Below, piece after piece: positions 17,823 to 26,655 of a stretch of DNA of 64,000 bases (positions within the stretch are counted from its first letter, which is position 1; every line of letters begins with the position of its first letter). The stretch comes from Microbulbifer agarilyticus (lineage in GTDB: Bacteria; Pseudomonadota; Gammaproteobacteria; Pseudomonadales; Cellvibrionaceae). The notes beneath the pieces were generated by a model. It was not told the DNA's origin. It ran no database searches and saw nothing but the letters and a program-made list of their open reading frames with translations. The stretch is taken from contig NZ_JAIUZM010000001.1 in NCBI RefSeq assembly GCF_020171345.1, forward strand, positions 558,001 to 622,000, in the 5' to 3' direction. The translations under genes and the position numbers were made by a program.

Positions 17823-19361
17823 CTATTGTGTCGCCACCGCGCCGATAGAGCCAGCGGCAGCCGGCTGCGGCTGCACTTTTGCCCCGCGCTTTTTGCGTTT
17901 TGCCAACATCACCCCGCCGATGGCGCTGCTCACCAGCAATAGCAGCAGGGTAAACACAATCAGCAGGTCGCGGCCCTGACGCCCGGTGAGCGGGGTCAGG
18001 TGGTTCCATTTGTGCAACAGTGAGAATGACAGGCGCTCGGCGCGGTCAATACCGCGGGACTGGTCCACCAGCACACCGGTGGCCGGGTCCACAAACAGCG
18101 TCGTCTTGTCTGCATCTGCCACGGTGACCTGCCACACCGGCAGGCGTTTGTTGCGGAAGTCGTAACCGGGGCCATAGCGGGTCACCAGCTGCATGTCAGC
18201 GATGGCCTGCGGCTCAATATTACCAATGCGCCCGGCCAGCAATTGCGCCTGCTCACGGTCGGCAAAGGTTTGCAGCGGCTCGCCGGTGCGCGCATTTACA
18301 AACAATGCGCCCGCCTCGCTCGGTCGACCGTCGAAACGCTGGTTGCGGCTTCCGGGGGCGGACGATTTCTGCGGGGCAAAGCCAACGCGATACAGCGGTT
18401 CGTCAGCGGCGCCACTGATCAGCGACAGGCTGTTGATGGCCCGGCCATCCAGCTGATTGACCCAGCTGAAGTCTGCATTCAGGTTGCGAAACTCCCCCAC
18501 TTCGCCAAGACGCAGTCCCTGCACCTGCTCTACCAGGGACTGCTGTAACAGGTGGTAGAAGCCACTGGCAGACCAGCCCAATAGCGGTAGCCAGAGGACA
18601 TAACCCAGCCAGCGATGGTAGCGGCGCTTGCCATCTTTGATCTTGCGGGACTTACCCTTGGGCGGACGCAACGCGAATACCAGAGCAATGCCGGTGGCCG
18701 CGAACGCAAACAGGGTCAGCATCAGCAGGCCGATCAGTAACAGCCGCCCGTATTCCAGCCCATCCAGCCAGGCAAAGGTATGCAGCTGGCGAAAAATGCC
18801 CTGCATAAACGATTTGCTGTCATTGGTGAGCGAGGCAAGCGCTGCGGTTTCGGTGTGCACAAACAGGGTCAGACCATCGTCGCCGGCGTATTCAATCCGG
18901 TACACCGGCAGCAGGCGGTTTACCGAGGGGTAGGTGTTGTCGAACTCGGTCTGTAGCTGCACGTCGGCGATCTGCTCGTCGCTGCGGCCACTGTAGTAGC
19001 CGGCGAGCCAGCGGGCCTGCGCCAGGTCACCATTCACAATCTCGCGACCGTCATTCAGGGCATAGTAGTTGCGCGGTGCCGTCTCACTCGCGGTAACCTG
19101 CAGCAGCGGCCCATTCTGAGAGGGCACCACCTTCACCACCCGCGCGCCCTGCACCCGGGATTCATCGGCAAGCAATTGTGGCAAGTTGCCCAGGTCTGCC
19201 GCCTGCAGGCTCACCGACGGCGGGAAAAATTTGGCGGCCTTGGGGCCAAACCAGGCCATCATCGGGTGGCTAATACCCGAGAGCGCCCATACCAGAATGC
19301 CGGCGAGCGCGTACCAACCGAGTTTGTTGTGCCACGCGAGCCACTGCTTTTTCAGATTCAT
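17823..19361 (-). CDS. PepSY-associated transmembrane protein
   Basis: This 512-residue inner-membrane protein has helices near 12-35 (LGWYALAGILVWALSG), about 205-230, 250-280 and 465-490, with large periplasmic PepSY-like segments between. It belongs to the PiuB/FoxB-like 'iron-regulated membrane protein' family, whose members are often coupled to TonB receptors and implicated in reduction or handling of metal-siderophores. The cytoplasmic tail is basic (LAKRKKRGAK). It lies 68 bp after the TonB receptor and 23 bp before regB on the same strand, so co-expression is likely. Confidence 0.82.
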   Translation of the reverse strand: MNLKKQWLAWHNKLGWYALAGILVWALSGISHPMMAWFGPKAAKFFPPSVSLQAADLGNLPQLLADESRVQGARVVKVVPSQNGPLLQVTASETAPRNYYALNDGREIVNGDLAQARWLAGYYSGRSDEQIADVQLQTEFDNTYPSVNRLLPVYRIEYAGDDGLTLFVHTETAALASLTNDSKSFMQGIFRQLHTFAWLDGLEYGRLLLIGLLMLTLFAFAATGIALVFALRPPKGKSRKIKDGKRRYHRWLGYVLWLPLLGWSASGFYHLLQQSLVEQVQGLRLGEVGEFRNLNADFSWVNQLDGRAINSLSLISGAADEPLYRVGFAPQKSSAPGSRNQRFDGRPSEAGALFVNARTGEPLQTFADREQAQLLAGRIGNIEPQAIADMQLVTRYGPGYDFRNKRLPVWQVTVADADKTTLFVDPATGVLVDQSRGIDRAERLSFSLLHKWNHLTPLTGRQGRDLLIVFTLLLLLVSSAIGGVMLAKRKKRGAKVQPQPAAAGSIGAVATQ

Positions 19362-19429
19362 AACGACTGTTCTTGTGCAGATATTCTTTTAATGACGTTT
19401 TTTATTCTTTCCATTTTTTACAACGACAA

Positions 19430-21559
19430 TCAGAAGCGATAGCGCACGCCGGCAAACATGGAACGCGGCAGGCCCGGACGATAGCTGAGGTCCGGATCGC
19501 CTACCTGGTTGGCCGTGTAGGTGGAGTAGCGTTCATCGGTGACATTGGACAGGCGCGCGTACACAGATAGGTCATTGCTGAAATCGTGGGTAGCGCGGAG
19601 GTTCAACAGGTCGTGACCTGCGTACTCCTGGGTGTTGGTTTCATCGGTGTAATAACCGCCGGTGTGGGACCACTCCAGCTCTACCCGCAGGCCACTCAGC
19701 CACGTCGGGGTATAGGCCAGCGCAAGGTTGCCCAGAGTACGCGGTGCCTTGCCGATGTCGTTGCCGGCAAAATTCAGGTTTTCACTGACCATGCAGAAGC
19801 AGGCGAAACTGAACTGGCTGAATACGTAGGAGTAATCCTTGTATTCCTGCTGCATGGCGGCGTAAGACAGGGCCAGCTGCCACTCCTCACCGAGGGGGGC
19901 CTGTACACTCAGCTCCACACCCTGGTGACTGGTTTCCCCCGCGTTGGTGGTCTTGCGCGTGTCACCCTCGATATAACTGACAATATCGTTTTCGGTAGTC
20001 ATGTCGTAAACCGCCAACTCATAGTTCACGGCCTCGGCAACAACACCGCGCAGACCAATTTCCTGGCTGACACTGGTCACCGGCTCAAGCTCGGTGGTGC
20101 CGGTTGAGGAGCCCGGACGGAACAGGGTACCCACGGTGGGCGCGCGGAAGGCGTGGCGATAGCTGGCGTAGAGCTGATGATTGTCGTGCAGCTTGTACAC
20201 GGCCCCCAGTTTCGGGCTCAGGTTGTCATAGTCGCGACCCTGCGATGCCGGGCGGAAGTGCGAAGGATCCTCGTTGGGGGTATCCAGCCGATCCTCATAC
20301 TCCACATCAAATACGTCATAGCGCAGTCCCGCAGACAACCTCAATTGCTCTGTGGGCGCATACTCCGCGTGCACATAGGGAGAAACGGAAGTCTGCTCTG
20401 CAGCAAAGTTGTAGGTGAACTCGCCGGTGCGCGCATAGTCGCTATAAATATCGCCCTCACGGATTACCGTGATGCGCTCTTCGCGGTATTCGGACGGTGT
20501 GTAATCCGCATCCAGCCCCACAATAACCTCACCGCGATCAAAGTCGCGGCGATACTTGAGCAGCAGGCCGTAGGAACTGAACTCGGTGTCGCGGATATTT
20601 GGATCGTAGGTCACCATCCAGCTGGGCATCATTACTGTGCTGTTGTGACGATAGAAGGGAGTTACCGTCACCAAGCTGTATTCATCCGGGGTGTGCGCCA
20701 GCTCGGAAGAAAGGCGCAGGGCCTCCACCTCGCGGTAACCGATATCGCCGTGGTAGCGGTTCTTCTCTACATTATTGCGGTAATCGGCTTCTTCGAGACC
20801 GGATACGCCGCTCTGGTCGATGGTGGAATAGGACAGCACCGTCTTGCCATCCCAGCCCTCGGCGAATTTGCTGTCGAACCGGCCACTCATGGAAGTGCGG
20901 GTGTAGTCCGCTTCCTCACGGAAGCCATCGCTGGCGGTGCTGTTCAAATCCAGGCGAAACGCGCTGCTTTCACCAACTTTATTACCACCAGAAATCAACG
21001 CCCGCTGCCAACCGTCAGCGCCCAGCTCGCCATTGAGGGAAATCTCGGCTTCTTCGGGCGCGGCCTTGGTCACCGCATTGATTACCCCACCGATGGCATC
21101 GCTGCCATACAGTGCCGAAGCCGGCCCCTTGGTGACTTCCAGCTGTGCACTTTGCGGCACATTGATCTCATACAGGCCGTTGTGGTTGAAAAAGCCGGTA
21201 GGACGGGTGGGAATACCATCTTCGAGAAACAAATAGACCCCGGCGGTGGAGATGGGCTGGCGAATCGAGGTCATGTGCCCCTCCCCGCCCAGGTTATTCA
21301 CGTGCACCCCGGCCACCCGATTCAGGGCATCGGCGGGGTGCGCCGGCGCGATGTACGCCAGCTGCTCCCCGGTCACCACACCCACAGACTCCGCCAGCTC
21401 CGAGCGCACCTTGGCTTCCCGCGTCGCAGTGACAACCACCTGTTCCAGGGCACTGTCTGCCAGAGCGCCCGTTTCCGCCTGTGCAGATGGGGTCAACAAT
21501 GGTGAGAAATTTACGGCCAGAGCGAGAGGGCAGGCTGAAAAAGCAGCAGGGGCACGCAC
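19430..21559 (-). CDS. TonB-dependent outer-membrane receptor
   Basis: With the GTG at 21559, preceded by AAGGAA, the protein is 709 residues and begins with a signal peptide ending near PSAQA. A TonB box-like stretch (LEQVVVTATR) is followed by the plug domain (TSIRQPIS, VTKGPASALYGSDAIGGVIN) and a 22-strand barrel ending in the outer-membrane signature F. A longer frame to 21670 adds a non-signal N-terminus. The substrate is not evident; methionine clusters (MMPSWM) and the PepSY and RegB partners leave copper or a siderophore as options. It diverges from xseB. Confidence 0.87.
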   Translation of the reverse strand: MRAPAAFSACPLALAVNFSPLLTPSAQAETGALADSALEQVVVTATREAKVRSELAESVGVVTGEQLAYIAPAHPADALNRVAGVHVNNLGGEGHMTSIRQPISTAGVYLFLEDGIPTRPTGFFNHNGLYEINVPQSAQLEVTKGPASALYGSDAIGGVINAVTKAAPEEAEISLNGELGADGWQRALISGGNKVGESSAFRLDLNSTASDGFREEADYTRTSMSGRFDSKFAEGWDGKTVLSYSTIDQSGVSGLEEADYRNNVEKNRYHGDIGYREVEALRLSSELAHTPDEYSLVTVTPFYRHNSTVMMPSWMVTYDPNIRDTEFSSYGLLLKYRRDFDRGEVIVGLDADYTPSEYREERITVIREGDIYSDYARTGEFTYNFAAEQTSVSPYVHAEYAPTEQLRLSAGLRYDVFDVEYEDRLDTPNEDPSHFRPASQGRDYDNLSPKLGAVYKLHDNHQLYASYRHAFRAPTVGTLFRPGSSTGTTELEPVTSVSQEIGLRGVVAEAVNYELAVYDMTTENDIVSYIEGDTRKTTNAGETSHQGVELSVQAPLGEEWQLALSYAAMQQEYKDYSYVFSQFSFACFCMVSENLNFAGNDIGKAPRTLGNLALAYTPTWLSGLRVELEWSHTGGYYTDETNTQEYAGHDLLNLRATHDFSNDLSVYARLSNVTDERYSTYTANQVGDPDLSYRPGLPRSMFAGVRYRF

Positions 21560-21718
21560 GGGAATTTCCTTGTGTAGCGGTATATCTGAATAGGGGAATG
21601 CTATCGGAAATCCCCTGCGCGCAACTGCGCCATATTGTCGCAGGGGGTGTGGCGTTGACCGCGTTATCACGAGCCGCTAAGGTTGCCCGCACCTGCAAGT
21701 CCTATCAGAGAATTCGCC

Positions 21719-21976
21719 ATGGCCGCAAAAAAGAAAGCCGCTACTTTCGAGAGTGCATTGGAAGAACTGGAACAGCTGGTGGAACGCCTGGAAAGCGGCG
21801 ATTTGCCACTGGACGAGGCCCTGGCGGACTTTGAGCGCGGGGTGAAGCTCACCCGCGAGTGCCAGCAAAAGCTGGCCAGCGCCGAACAGAAGGTCAAAAT
21901 ACTGATGGAAGAAAACGGCCAGGTACAGGAGCTGCCGTTTGACGCCCCTGACCAGCGCCCCGGAGAACCAGAATAA
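21719..21976 (+). CDS. xseB: Exodeoxyribonuclease VII small subunit
   Basis: This 85-residue, all-helical protein shows the family signature: [24 protein letters not shown], then F-E-R-G, then C-Q-Q-K-L. XseB assembles in several copies on XseA to form the single-strand exonuclease that degrades DNA to short oligonucleotides. I use the ATG at 21719 (MAAKKKA) rather than the upstream in-frame ATG. ispA follows in the same direction 12 bp later, the common gammaproteobacterial pairing. xseA is not in the window. Confidence 0.93.
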   Translation: MAAKKKAATFESALEELEQLVERLESGDLPLDEALADFERGVKLTRECQQKLASAEQKVKILMEENGQVQELPFDAPDQRPGEPE

Positions 21977-21988
21977 GTGAGCAAGTAA

Positions 21989-22927
21989 GTGAGTAGCCCT
22001 GCCCCCGTTCCCACTCCGGCGCCGATGCCCGCCAAACTGAAAGCCTTTCTGCAGACCTCAAGCCTCCAGGTCGAACAGACCTTGAAGACGGCTCTGGCCG
22101 ACGAGAGCCGAGCCGAAGCCCTGTTCGCCGCCATGCAATACGCGGCTCTCGGCCCCGGCAAGCGCCTGCGCCCCGCACTGGTTTATGCCTCGGCGCTCGC
22201 CCTCGGTGGTGAGGCCTGCGCAGACAACTGCCATGCCGCGGCCGCCGCGCTGGAGTGCATACACGCCTACTCTTTAGTCCACGACGACTTGCCGGCGATG
22301 GACGACGACGCTTTGCGTCGCGGCCGCCCGACCTGCCATATCCAGTTTGACGAGGCTACCGCGATCCTTGCCGGCGATGCCCTGCAGTGCCAGGCGTTCG
22401 AACTGCTCGCCGCAGCGCCGCTGGCGGCGGAGCTGAAAGTGCAACTGATTGCCGAGCTGGCCCGGGCCTCCGGTGCCCGTGGCATGGTGGCCGGTCAGGC
22501 CATCGACCTCGCCGCGGTGGACCAGTCGCTGACGCTCGAGCAGCTCAAGCATATGCACCGCCTGAAAACCGGTGCCCTGATCACCGCCAGTGCGCGTGTC
22601 GGCGCCCTGATCGGCGGTGCCGACGAGGCGCAGCTGGCCGCGATCACCCGCTATGCCGAAGCCATCGGCCTGGCGTTTCAGGTCCAGGATGACATCCTGG
22701 ATGTGACCGCGAACACCGAAACCCTGGGGAAAACCCAGGGTGCCGATGCGGCCCGCAACAAACCCACTTATGTATCGCTGCTGGGACTGGATGGCGCCCA
22801 GGCCAAAGCGAAAGAATTGCACCGGGAAGCCCACCAGGCCTTGCAGGAAGTCTCCCCACAGGCAGACAACCGCAACTTCAGTGTCCTTCAGCAGCTGGCC
22901 GATTACATCGTCAATCGAGACTATTAA
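21989..22927 (+). CDS. ispA: (2E,6E)-farnesyl diphosphate synthase
   Basis: The 312-residue prenyltransferase makes farnesyl diphosphate from IPP and DMAPP/GPP in the cytosol. The first aspartate-rich motif is DDLPAMDDD (D99-D106) and the second is QDDILD. GKRLRP near residue 57 binds the substrate diphosphate. The start is uncertain: GTG at 21989 is used, and an ATG at 22025 would remove 12 proline-rich residues. It pairs with xseB, but dxs, its usual downstream neighbour, lies 9 kb away beyond the antiporter operon. Confidence 0.93.
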   Translation: MSSPAPVPTPAPMPAKLKAFLQTSSLQVEQTLKTALADESRAEALFAAMQYAALGPGKRLRPALVYASALALGGEACADNCHAAAAALECIHAYSLVHDDLPAMDDDALRRGRPTCHIQFDEATAILAGDALQCQAFELLAAAPLAAELKVQLIAELARASGARGMVAGQAIDLAAVDQSLTLEQLKHMHRLKTGALITASARVGALIGGADEAQLAAITRYAEAIGLAFQVQDDILDVTANTETLGKTQGADAARNKPTYVSLLGLDGAQAKAKELHREAHQALQEVSPQADNRNFSVLQQLADYIVNRDY

Positions 22928-23374
22928 TCCTCCAGTCGTCTCCGGTGATCAGTCTGACCAGAAGACGCTAGAAGCGCCACTACCCGCGCACAGTGCCGTG
23001 ACCGAAACCCTCTACCGGTTCGCGGCCCACCCCCTGCATACCGTATCGCTTTTCACCACCCGCCCCCTCTGAATACCTCCCGCTGGCGGTAATACGCGTA
23101 GAGGATTTTCACTTAAAACTTGTGAAACATTGCACTCCAGGGCTCTCTCAAGCAAGGAATTTAGCCTAAAGCCTTATAAATCAGACTTAGCAGCCAGAAA
23201 CATCAACCCTTTTGACAGTTGTGCACATTTGACGAGAGTCAAAAACTCTGCAAGATTTAGTAGCCGCCGCAGGCGACTTAGAGCGCTCCTTATTGAGCAG
23301 ATGAATAACCAGAAGGATCGGAGCCCTAACCAGCACAGACCTGCGCATATAGATAAGAATAAAAGGTGACGAGT
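22928..23374. other. Intergenic region without recognised gene
   Basis: About 445 bp between ispA and the Rap1a/Tai-like gene. The sequence is more AT-rich than its surroundings. I see no supported frame, tRNA or terminator here. It probably holds the promoter of the downstream genes. Confidence 0.4.
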
Positions 23375-23827
23375 ATGAAGCGTAAACAGCGCACAGTAAT
23401 TGTCCCGATGGCGGTTGTCGCATTGACAATTGGCCTGACAACCGATGTACTTGCTGAACCTCTAACGGCAACGAAGCTGATAGAAGCTTGCAAGGCCTAC
23501 AAGGCCGATCAGGAAAGCGCGCACGCGACCAGCTGCCGCGCGTTTATCCATGGCTATCTGTCTGCGAGCAAAGATATTGTCGCCGCAGAAGAGCGCCCCT
23601 CCGAATTTGTGGCCCGGGCCATTAAAACCCGGGCCAGTCGACTTTCCGATGAAGCGGAACAACGCCTCAGCAGCCGTTACTGTCTGCCGCCCAGCGCAAC
23701 CCTCGATACCCTGATTGCCCAGGTGGCGGAAATTCCGCAGCCGTTTGCAAAGGATGCAACGGCAGAATCCGCGATGCTTGCGGTTTTGGAAAATCACTAT
23801 CGCTGCAAAGATGTACTTAACCCCTGA
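23375..23827 (+). CDS. Rap1a/Tai-family secreted protein
   Basis: The protein has 150 residues, starting at the ATG at 23375, which AAGGTGA precedes at proper distance. A signal peptide spans roughly residues 1-28 (MAVVALTIGLTTDVLA). The mature part keeps the Rap1a/Tai pattern: L-I-E-A-C, then S-C-R-A-F-I-H-G-Y, Y-C-L-P-P-S-A-T, and a terminal H-Y-R-C, giving two likely disulfides. Founding members are immunity proteins to type VI effectors, but many homologues are solitary proteins of unknown role. No toxin or T6SS gene is nearby. It precedes the antiporter operon by 75 bp. Confidence 0.7.
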   Translation: MKRKQRTVIVPMAVVALTIGLTTDVLAEPLTATKLIEACKAYKADQESAHATSCRAFIHGYLSASKDIVAAEERPSEFVARAIKTRASRLSDEAEQRLSSRYCLPPSATLDTLIAQVAEIPQPFAKDATAESAMLAVLENHYRCKDVLNP

Positions 23828-23902
23828 ACCGGTTTCGCTGCCACGCCCATCAGCCGGCAGCTTCCGCAAAGGCATTTATAAAGATTTTGTAGTCAATCAT
23901 CC

Positions 23903-24430
23903 ATGCGTTACACCTTTTGTCTTTTTGCCGTTCTCGCGTTTATCTGGCTTACCAACTCCGGCCTGTACACGCCACTACTGCTCTCCTTCGGACTCATCTC
24001 CGTTGTTTTCGTGATCCTGATAGCCCGGCGTATGAAAGTCGTGGATGGGGAATCCCTGCCGCTTGAGCTGTGGGCTACCCTACCGGGCTATTACCTGTGG
24101 CTGTGGCGAAAAATCGTTGCCAGCAACCTGGAAGTTGCGGCTTGTGTCTGGGGTGGCCTGTTCTCACGCAACGAAACTATTTCGCCGTGCAGCGAACGCA
24201 TTCCCACCAAACTGGGCTCAGATCTTGGCAAGGTCCTCTATGCCAACTCAATCACCCTGACCCCCGGTACCGTGGCCATCGATGTGGATGATGACTCGGT
24301 GCTGGTCCACGCACTGACCCGCAGCGGGCTAAATGAGCTCAAGCAGGGAGAGATGGAAAATCAGATCCTCGCCCTGACAGAAAAAAATTCAGATTCAGGC
24401 ACCAATACAGGGCAGAAGAACGAATGTTGA
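23903..24430 (+). CDS. mrpE: Mrp/Mnh antiporter subunit E
   Basis: The 175-residue protein has three N-terminal hydrophobic helices followed by the MnhE domain (LPGYYLWLWRKIVASNLEVA, then LGKVLYANSITLTPGTVAID). MrpE is a small subunit of the multi-protein cation/proton antiporter in the inner membrane. It is the first gene of an eight-gene run in one direction and overlaps the next by 7 bp. Confidence 0.92.
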   Translation: MRYTFCLFAVLAFIWLTNSGLYTPLLLSFGLISVVFVILIARRMKVVDGESLPLELWATLPGYYLWLWRKIVASNLEVAACVWGGLFSRNETISPCSERIPTKLGSDLGKVLYANSITLTPGTVAIDVDDDSVLVHALTRSGLNELKQGEMENQILALTEKNSDSGTNTGQKNEC

Positions 24431-24720
24431 ATGCAACTCTGATCGCCCTGCTCGTGGTGATGTCTCTGGCATTGGTTCGCGCAATCAAGGGCCCGTCTAT
24501 TCACGACCGCATTCTCGCGGTGAATATGTTTGGAACAAAAACCGTACTGCTGATCGCCGTTATCTGCTTTACCTTCGGCAAGCCGGAGTTTCTAGATATT
24601 GCGCTGGTTTATGCGCTGATCAACTTTGTCAGTGTGATTGGGGTACTGCGTTATTTTGAGTTTCGCAACAGAAACCAGAATGGTACTCGGAACGGTTCAG
24701 AGGAGTTAGCAAGTGATTGA
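24424..24720 (+). CDS. mrpF: Mrp/Mnh antiporter subunit F
   Basis: This 98-residue protein has three predicted helices. The MrpF/PhaF signature is seen in LVRAIKGPSIHDRILAVN and the following GTKTVLLIAV. It overlaps mrpE by 7 bp and mrpG by 8 bp, indicating translational coupling. Confidence 0.92.
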   Translation: MLNATLIALLVVMSLALVRAIKGPSIHDRILAVNMFGTKTVLLIAVICFTFGKPEFLDIALVYALINFVSVIGVLRYFEFRNRNQNGTRNGSEELASD

Positions 24721-25105
24721 TTTGTTGCTTGGCTATACCAGTGGCCTGCTGCTTTTTCTCGGCTGCTTTTTTATGCTGACTGGCGCTATCGGCCTGCTGC
24801 GCTTTCCCGATTTTTACTCACGTATGCACGCGGCGGGTGTCACCGACACCCTCGCAACCATTCTGATCATCGCGGGCCTGATGCTCATTGCCGGCTGGAG
24901 TCTGGCGCTGTTCAAGCTGGCACTGATCATGCTGTTTATTTTCTTTACCAGCCCCACGGCCAGCCATGCATTGGCGCGTTCCGCTCAGCTCTGCGCTTTG
25001 CGCCTGACGCAAACACCAGTGGAGAAAGGCCCCGCAGACGCTCCCCGTCCGGTGGCAGAGGCAAGCGCACCGGTTTCCAAGATGGAAGCCGCTGAGGGCA
25101 CTTAA
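24713..25105 (+). CDS. mrpG: Mrp/Mnh antiporter subunit G
   Basis: The 130-residue protein has three helices and the typical MrpG motif LLRFPDFYSRMHAAGVTDTL. The C-terminal 35 residues are a hydrophilic, proline- and alanine-rich extension not needed for the fold. The gap to the next gene is 37 bp. Confidence 0.92.
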   Translation: MIDLLLGYTSGLLLFLGCFFMLTGAIGLLRFPDFYSRMHAAGVTDTLATILIIAGLMLIAGWSLALFKLALIMLFIFFTSPTASHALARSAQLCALRLTQTPVEKGPADAPRPVAEASAPVSKMEAAEGT

Positions 25106-25142
25106 TATCAATGAAAAAAATACATAAAGCAGTCAGGGGGAA

Positions 25143-26240
25143 ATGTTGATGGACCTGTTGCTGGATATCGCATTATTGGCGCTACTACTGGTTACTGCCG
25201 TTTCTATAGCCTGGATCAAGGACCTGTTTGCGGCGGCAATGCTCGCAGGCATTTACGGTCTGCTGTCTGCAGGCTTTTTCATGACCATGGGTGCGGTGGA
25301 CGTCGCCTTTACCGAGGCCGCGGTGGGTGCGGGCATTTCACCGCTACTCATTGTACTGACCCTGGCGCTGTGCGGACGCTACCAGCGCGCCGACCGCAAC
25401 CGCGCGCGCCTGGCCGTCGCATTGGTCGTCACCGTTGGAGCACTACTCATTACCGCCACCGTCGACATGCCCTCATTCGGCGATGCGAATGCGCCGGCAC
25501 AGGCGCACGTGGCCCCGCACTACATTCAGGATTCTCAGGAAGAAATTGGTATCCCCAACATCGTTACCTCGGTGCTTGCCAGCTACCGCGGCTTCGATAC
25601 GTTTGGTGAAGTCGTGGTGATCTTTACCGCCGGACTTGGAGTGCTGTCACTGCTAATGGGCAGTGCACCCACGCCGCAGCAGGCTCCCCGCCACTCCCTG
25701 GTGGAACAGCAGTCGCGGGATATCGTGCTGCGCGTGGTGGCCAAGGTCCTGATCGCACCGATCATGCTGTATGCACTCTACGTGCAGTTTCACGGCGAAT
25801 ACGGCCCCGGGGGAGGTTTCCAGGCCGGGGTAATCTTTGCCGTCGGTTTTATTCTTTACGGCCTGGTGTTTGGACTGGATGCGGTGCGCAAGGTCGCAAG
25901 CCACGGGCTGGTACAACTACTGTCGGCAGTGGGTGTTCTGGTGTTCGGCTGCACTGGCTTACTGAGCCTGGCCAACGGCAAAAACTTTCTCGATTACAGC
26001 GCGCTGGCAGGCGACGCGGTGACCGGGCAACACATCGGCATTATCGCGATCGAGTTGGGCGTCGGCATTACCGTGGCCGCGGTAATGATCATGATTTCCT
26101 ATTTGTTTACCGCTCAGCTGCGCGATCGCGAAACAGAACTTTCCGCAAAGGGTACCCTGCCAACAACAGGCAACACGCCGGAAGGGCAAGCCAGCGTTGT
26201 GCTGTCCTCTTTGCAAACTCAGGAACAGGGGGCCGGATAA
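25143..26240 (+). CDS. mrpB: Fused antiporter subunit: MrpA C-terminal (MbhD/MbhE-like) plus MrpB
   Basis: The 365 residues combine domains that are separate proteins in many operons. Residues 1-80 match the DUF4040/MbhD segment found at the C-terminus of MrpA (WIKDLFAAAMLAGIYGLLSA, DVAFTEAAVGAG). Residues about 140-180 resemble MbhE (SYRGFDTFGEVVVIFTAG). Residues 205-335 are a MnhB domain (YVQFHGEYGPGGGFQAGVI). The start ATG follows CAGGGGG; a second ATG lies 6 bp on. The next gene starts one base after this stop. Confidence 0.85.
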   Translation: MLMDLLLDIALLALLLVTAVSIAWIKDLFAAAMLAGIYGLLSAGFFMTMGAVDVAFTEAAVGAGISPLLIVLTLALCGRYQRADRNRARLAVALVVTVGALLITATVDMPSFGDANAPAQAHVAPHYIQDSQEEIGIPNIVTSVLASYRGFDTFGEVVVIFTAGLGVLSLLMGSAPTPQQAPRHSLVEQQSRDIVLRVVAKVLIAPIMLYALYVQFHGEYGPGGGFQAGVIFAVGFILYGLVFGLDAVRKVASHGLVQLLSAVGVLVFGCTGLLSLANGKNFLDYSALAGDAVTGQHIGIIAIELGVGITVAAVMIMISYLFTAQLRDRETELSAKGTLPTTGNTPEGQASVVLSSLQTQEQGAG

Positions 26241-26241
26241 G

Positions 26242-26652
26242 GTGTTACTGGCATCGCACTACAACTACTGGATCGTTATCGCACTGATGATGATCGGCCT
26301 GTATATGGTCATCGCCCAGGGCAACCTGGTGAAGAAGATCATTGGCCTGAACATTTTCCAAACCTCGGTTTTTATTTTTTACATCAGTGTGGGCAAGGTG
26401 GATGGCGGCGGCGCGCCAATTCTGAGTGAGGGCGAAACCCTCTACTCCAATCCTCTACCCCATGTATTGATTCTCACCGCCATTGTTGTGGGGATTGCTA
26501 CCACGGCACTGGCGCTGGCGCTCACCATTCGCATCAAGCGCGCCTACGGTTCCATCGAGGAACGGGATATTCAGGCAGCGGAAGCGCTGCAGGAACAGGC
26601 CTCGGCCGAGGTCGCGCCCCAGACGCAAACTCCAGCCGGTAAGGAGAAGTAA
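26242..26652 (+). CDS. mrpC: Mrp/Mnh antiporter subunit C (NuoK-like)
   Basis: I place the start at the GTG at 26242, immediately after the preceding stop, giving 136 residues. Three helices and the NuoK-like pattern (GLYMVIAQGNLVKKIIGLNI, QTSVFIFYISVG, NPLPHVLILTAIVVGIATTA) identify MrpC. The tail is acidic and alanine-rich. The gap to the next gene is 3 bp. Confidence 0.9.
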   Translation: MLLASHYNYWIVIALMMIGLYMVIAQGNLVKKIIGLNIFQTSVFIFYISVGKVDGGGAPILSEGETLYSNPLPHVLILTAIVVGIATTALALALTIRIKRAYGSIEERDIQAAEALQEQASAEVAPQTQTPAGKEK

Positions 26653-26655
26653 ACC

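Noticed and set aside
20153-21505. 450-codon plus-strand frame over the TonB receptor gene
   Set aside because: The minus strand encodes a full TonB receptor with plug and C-terminal F. The plus frame lacks any recognisable motif.
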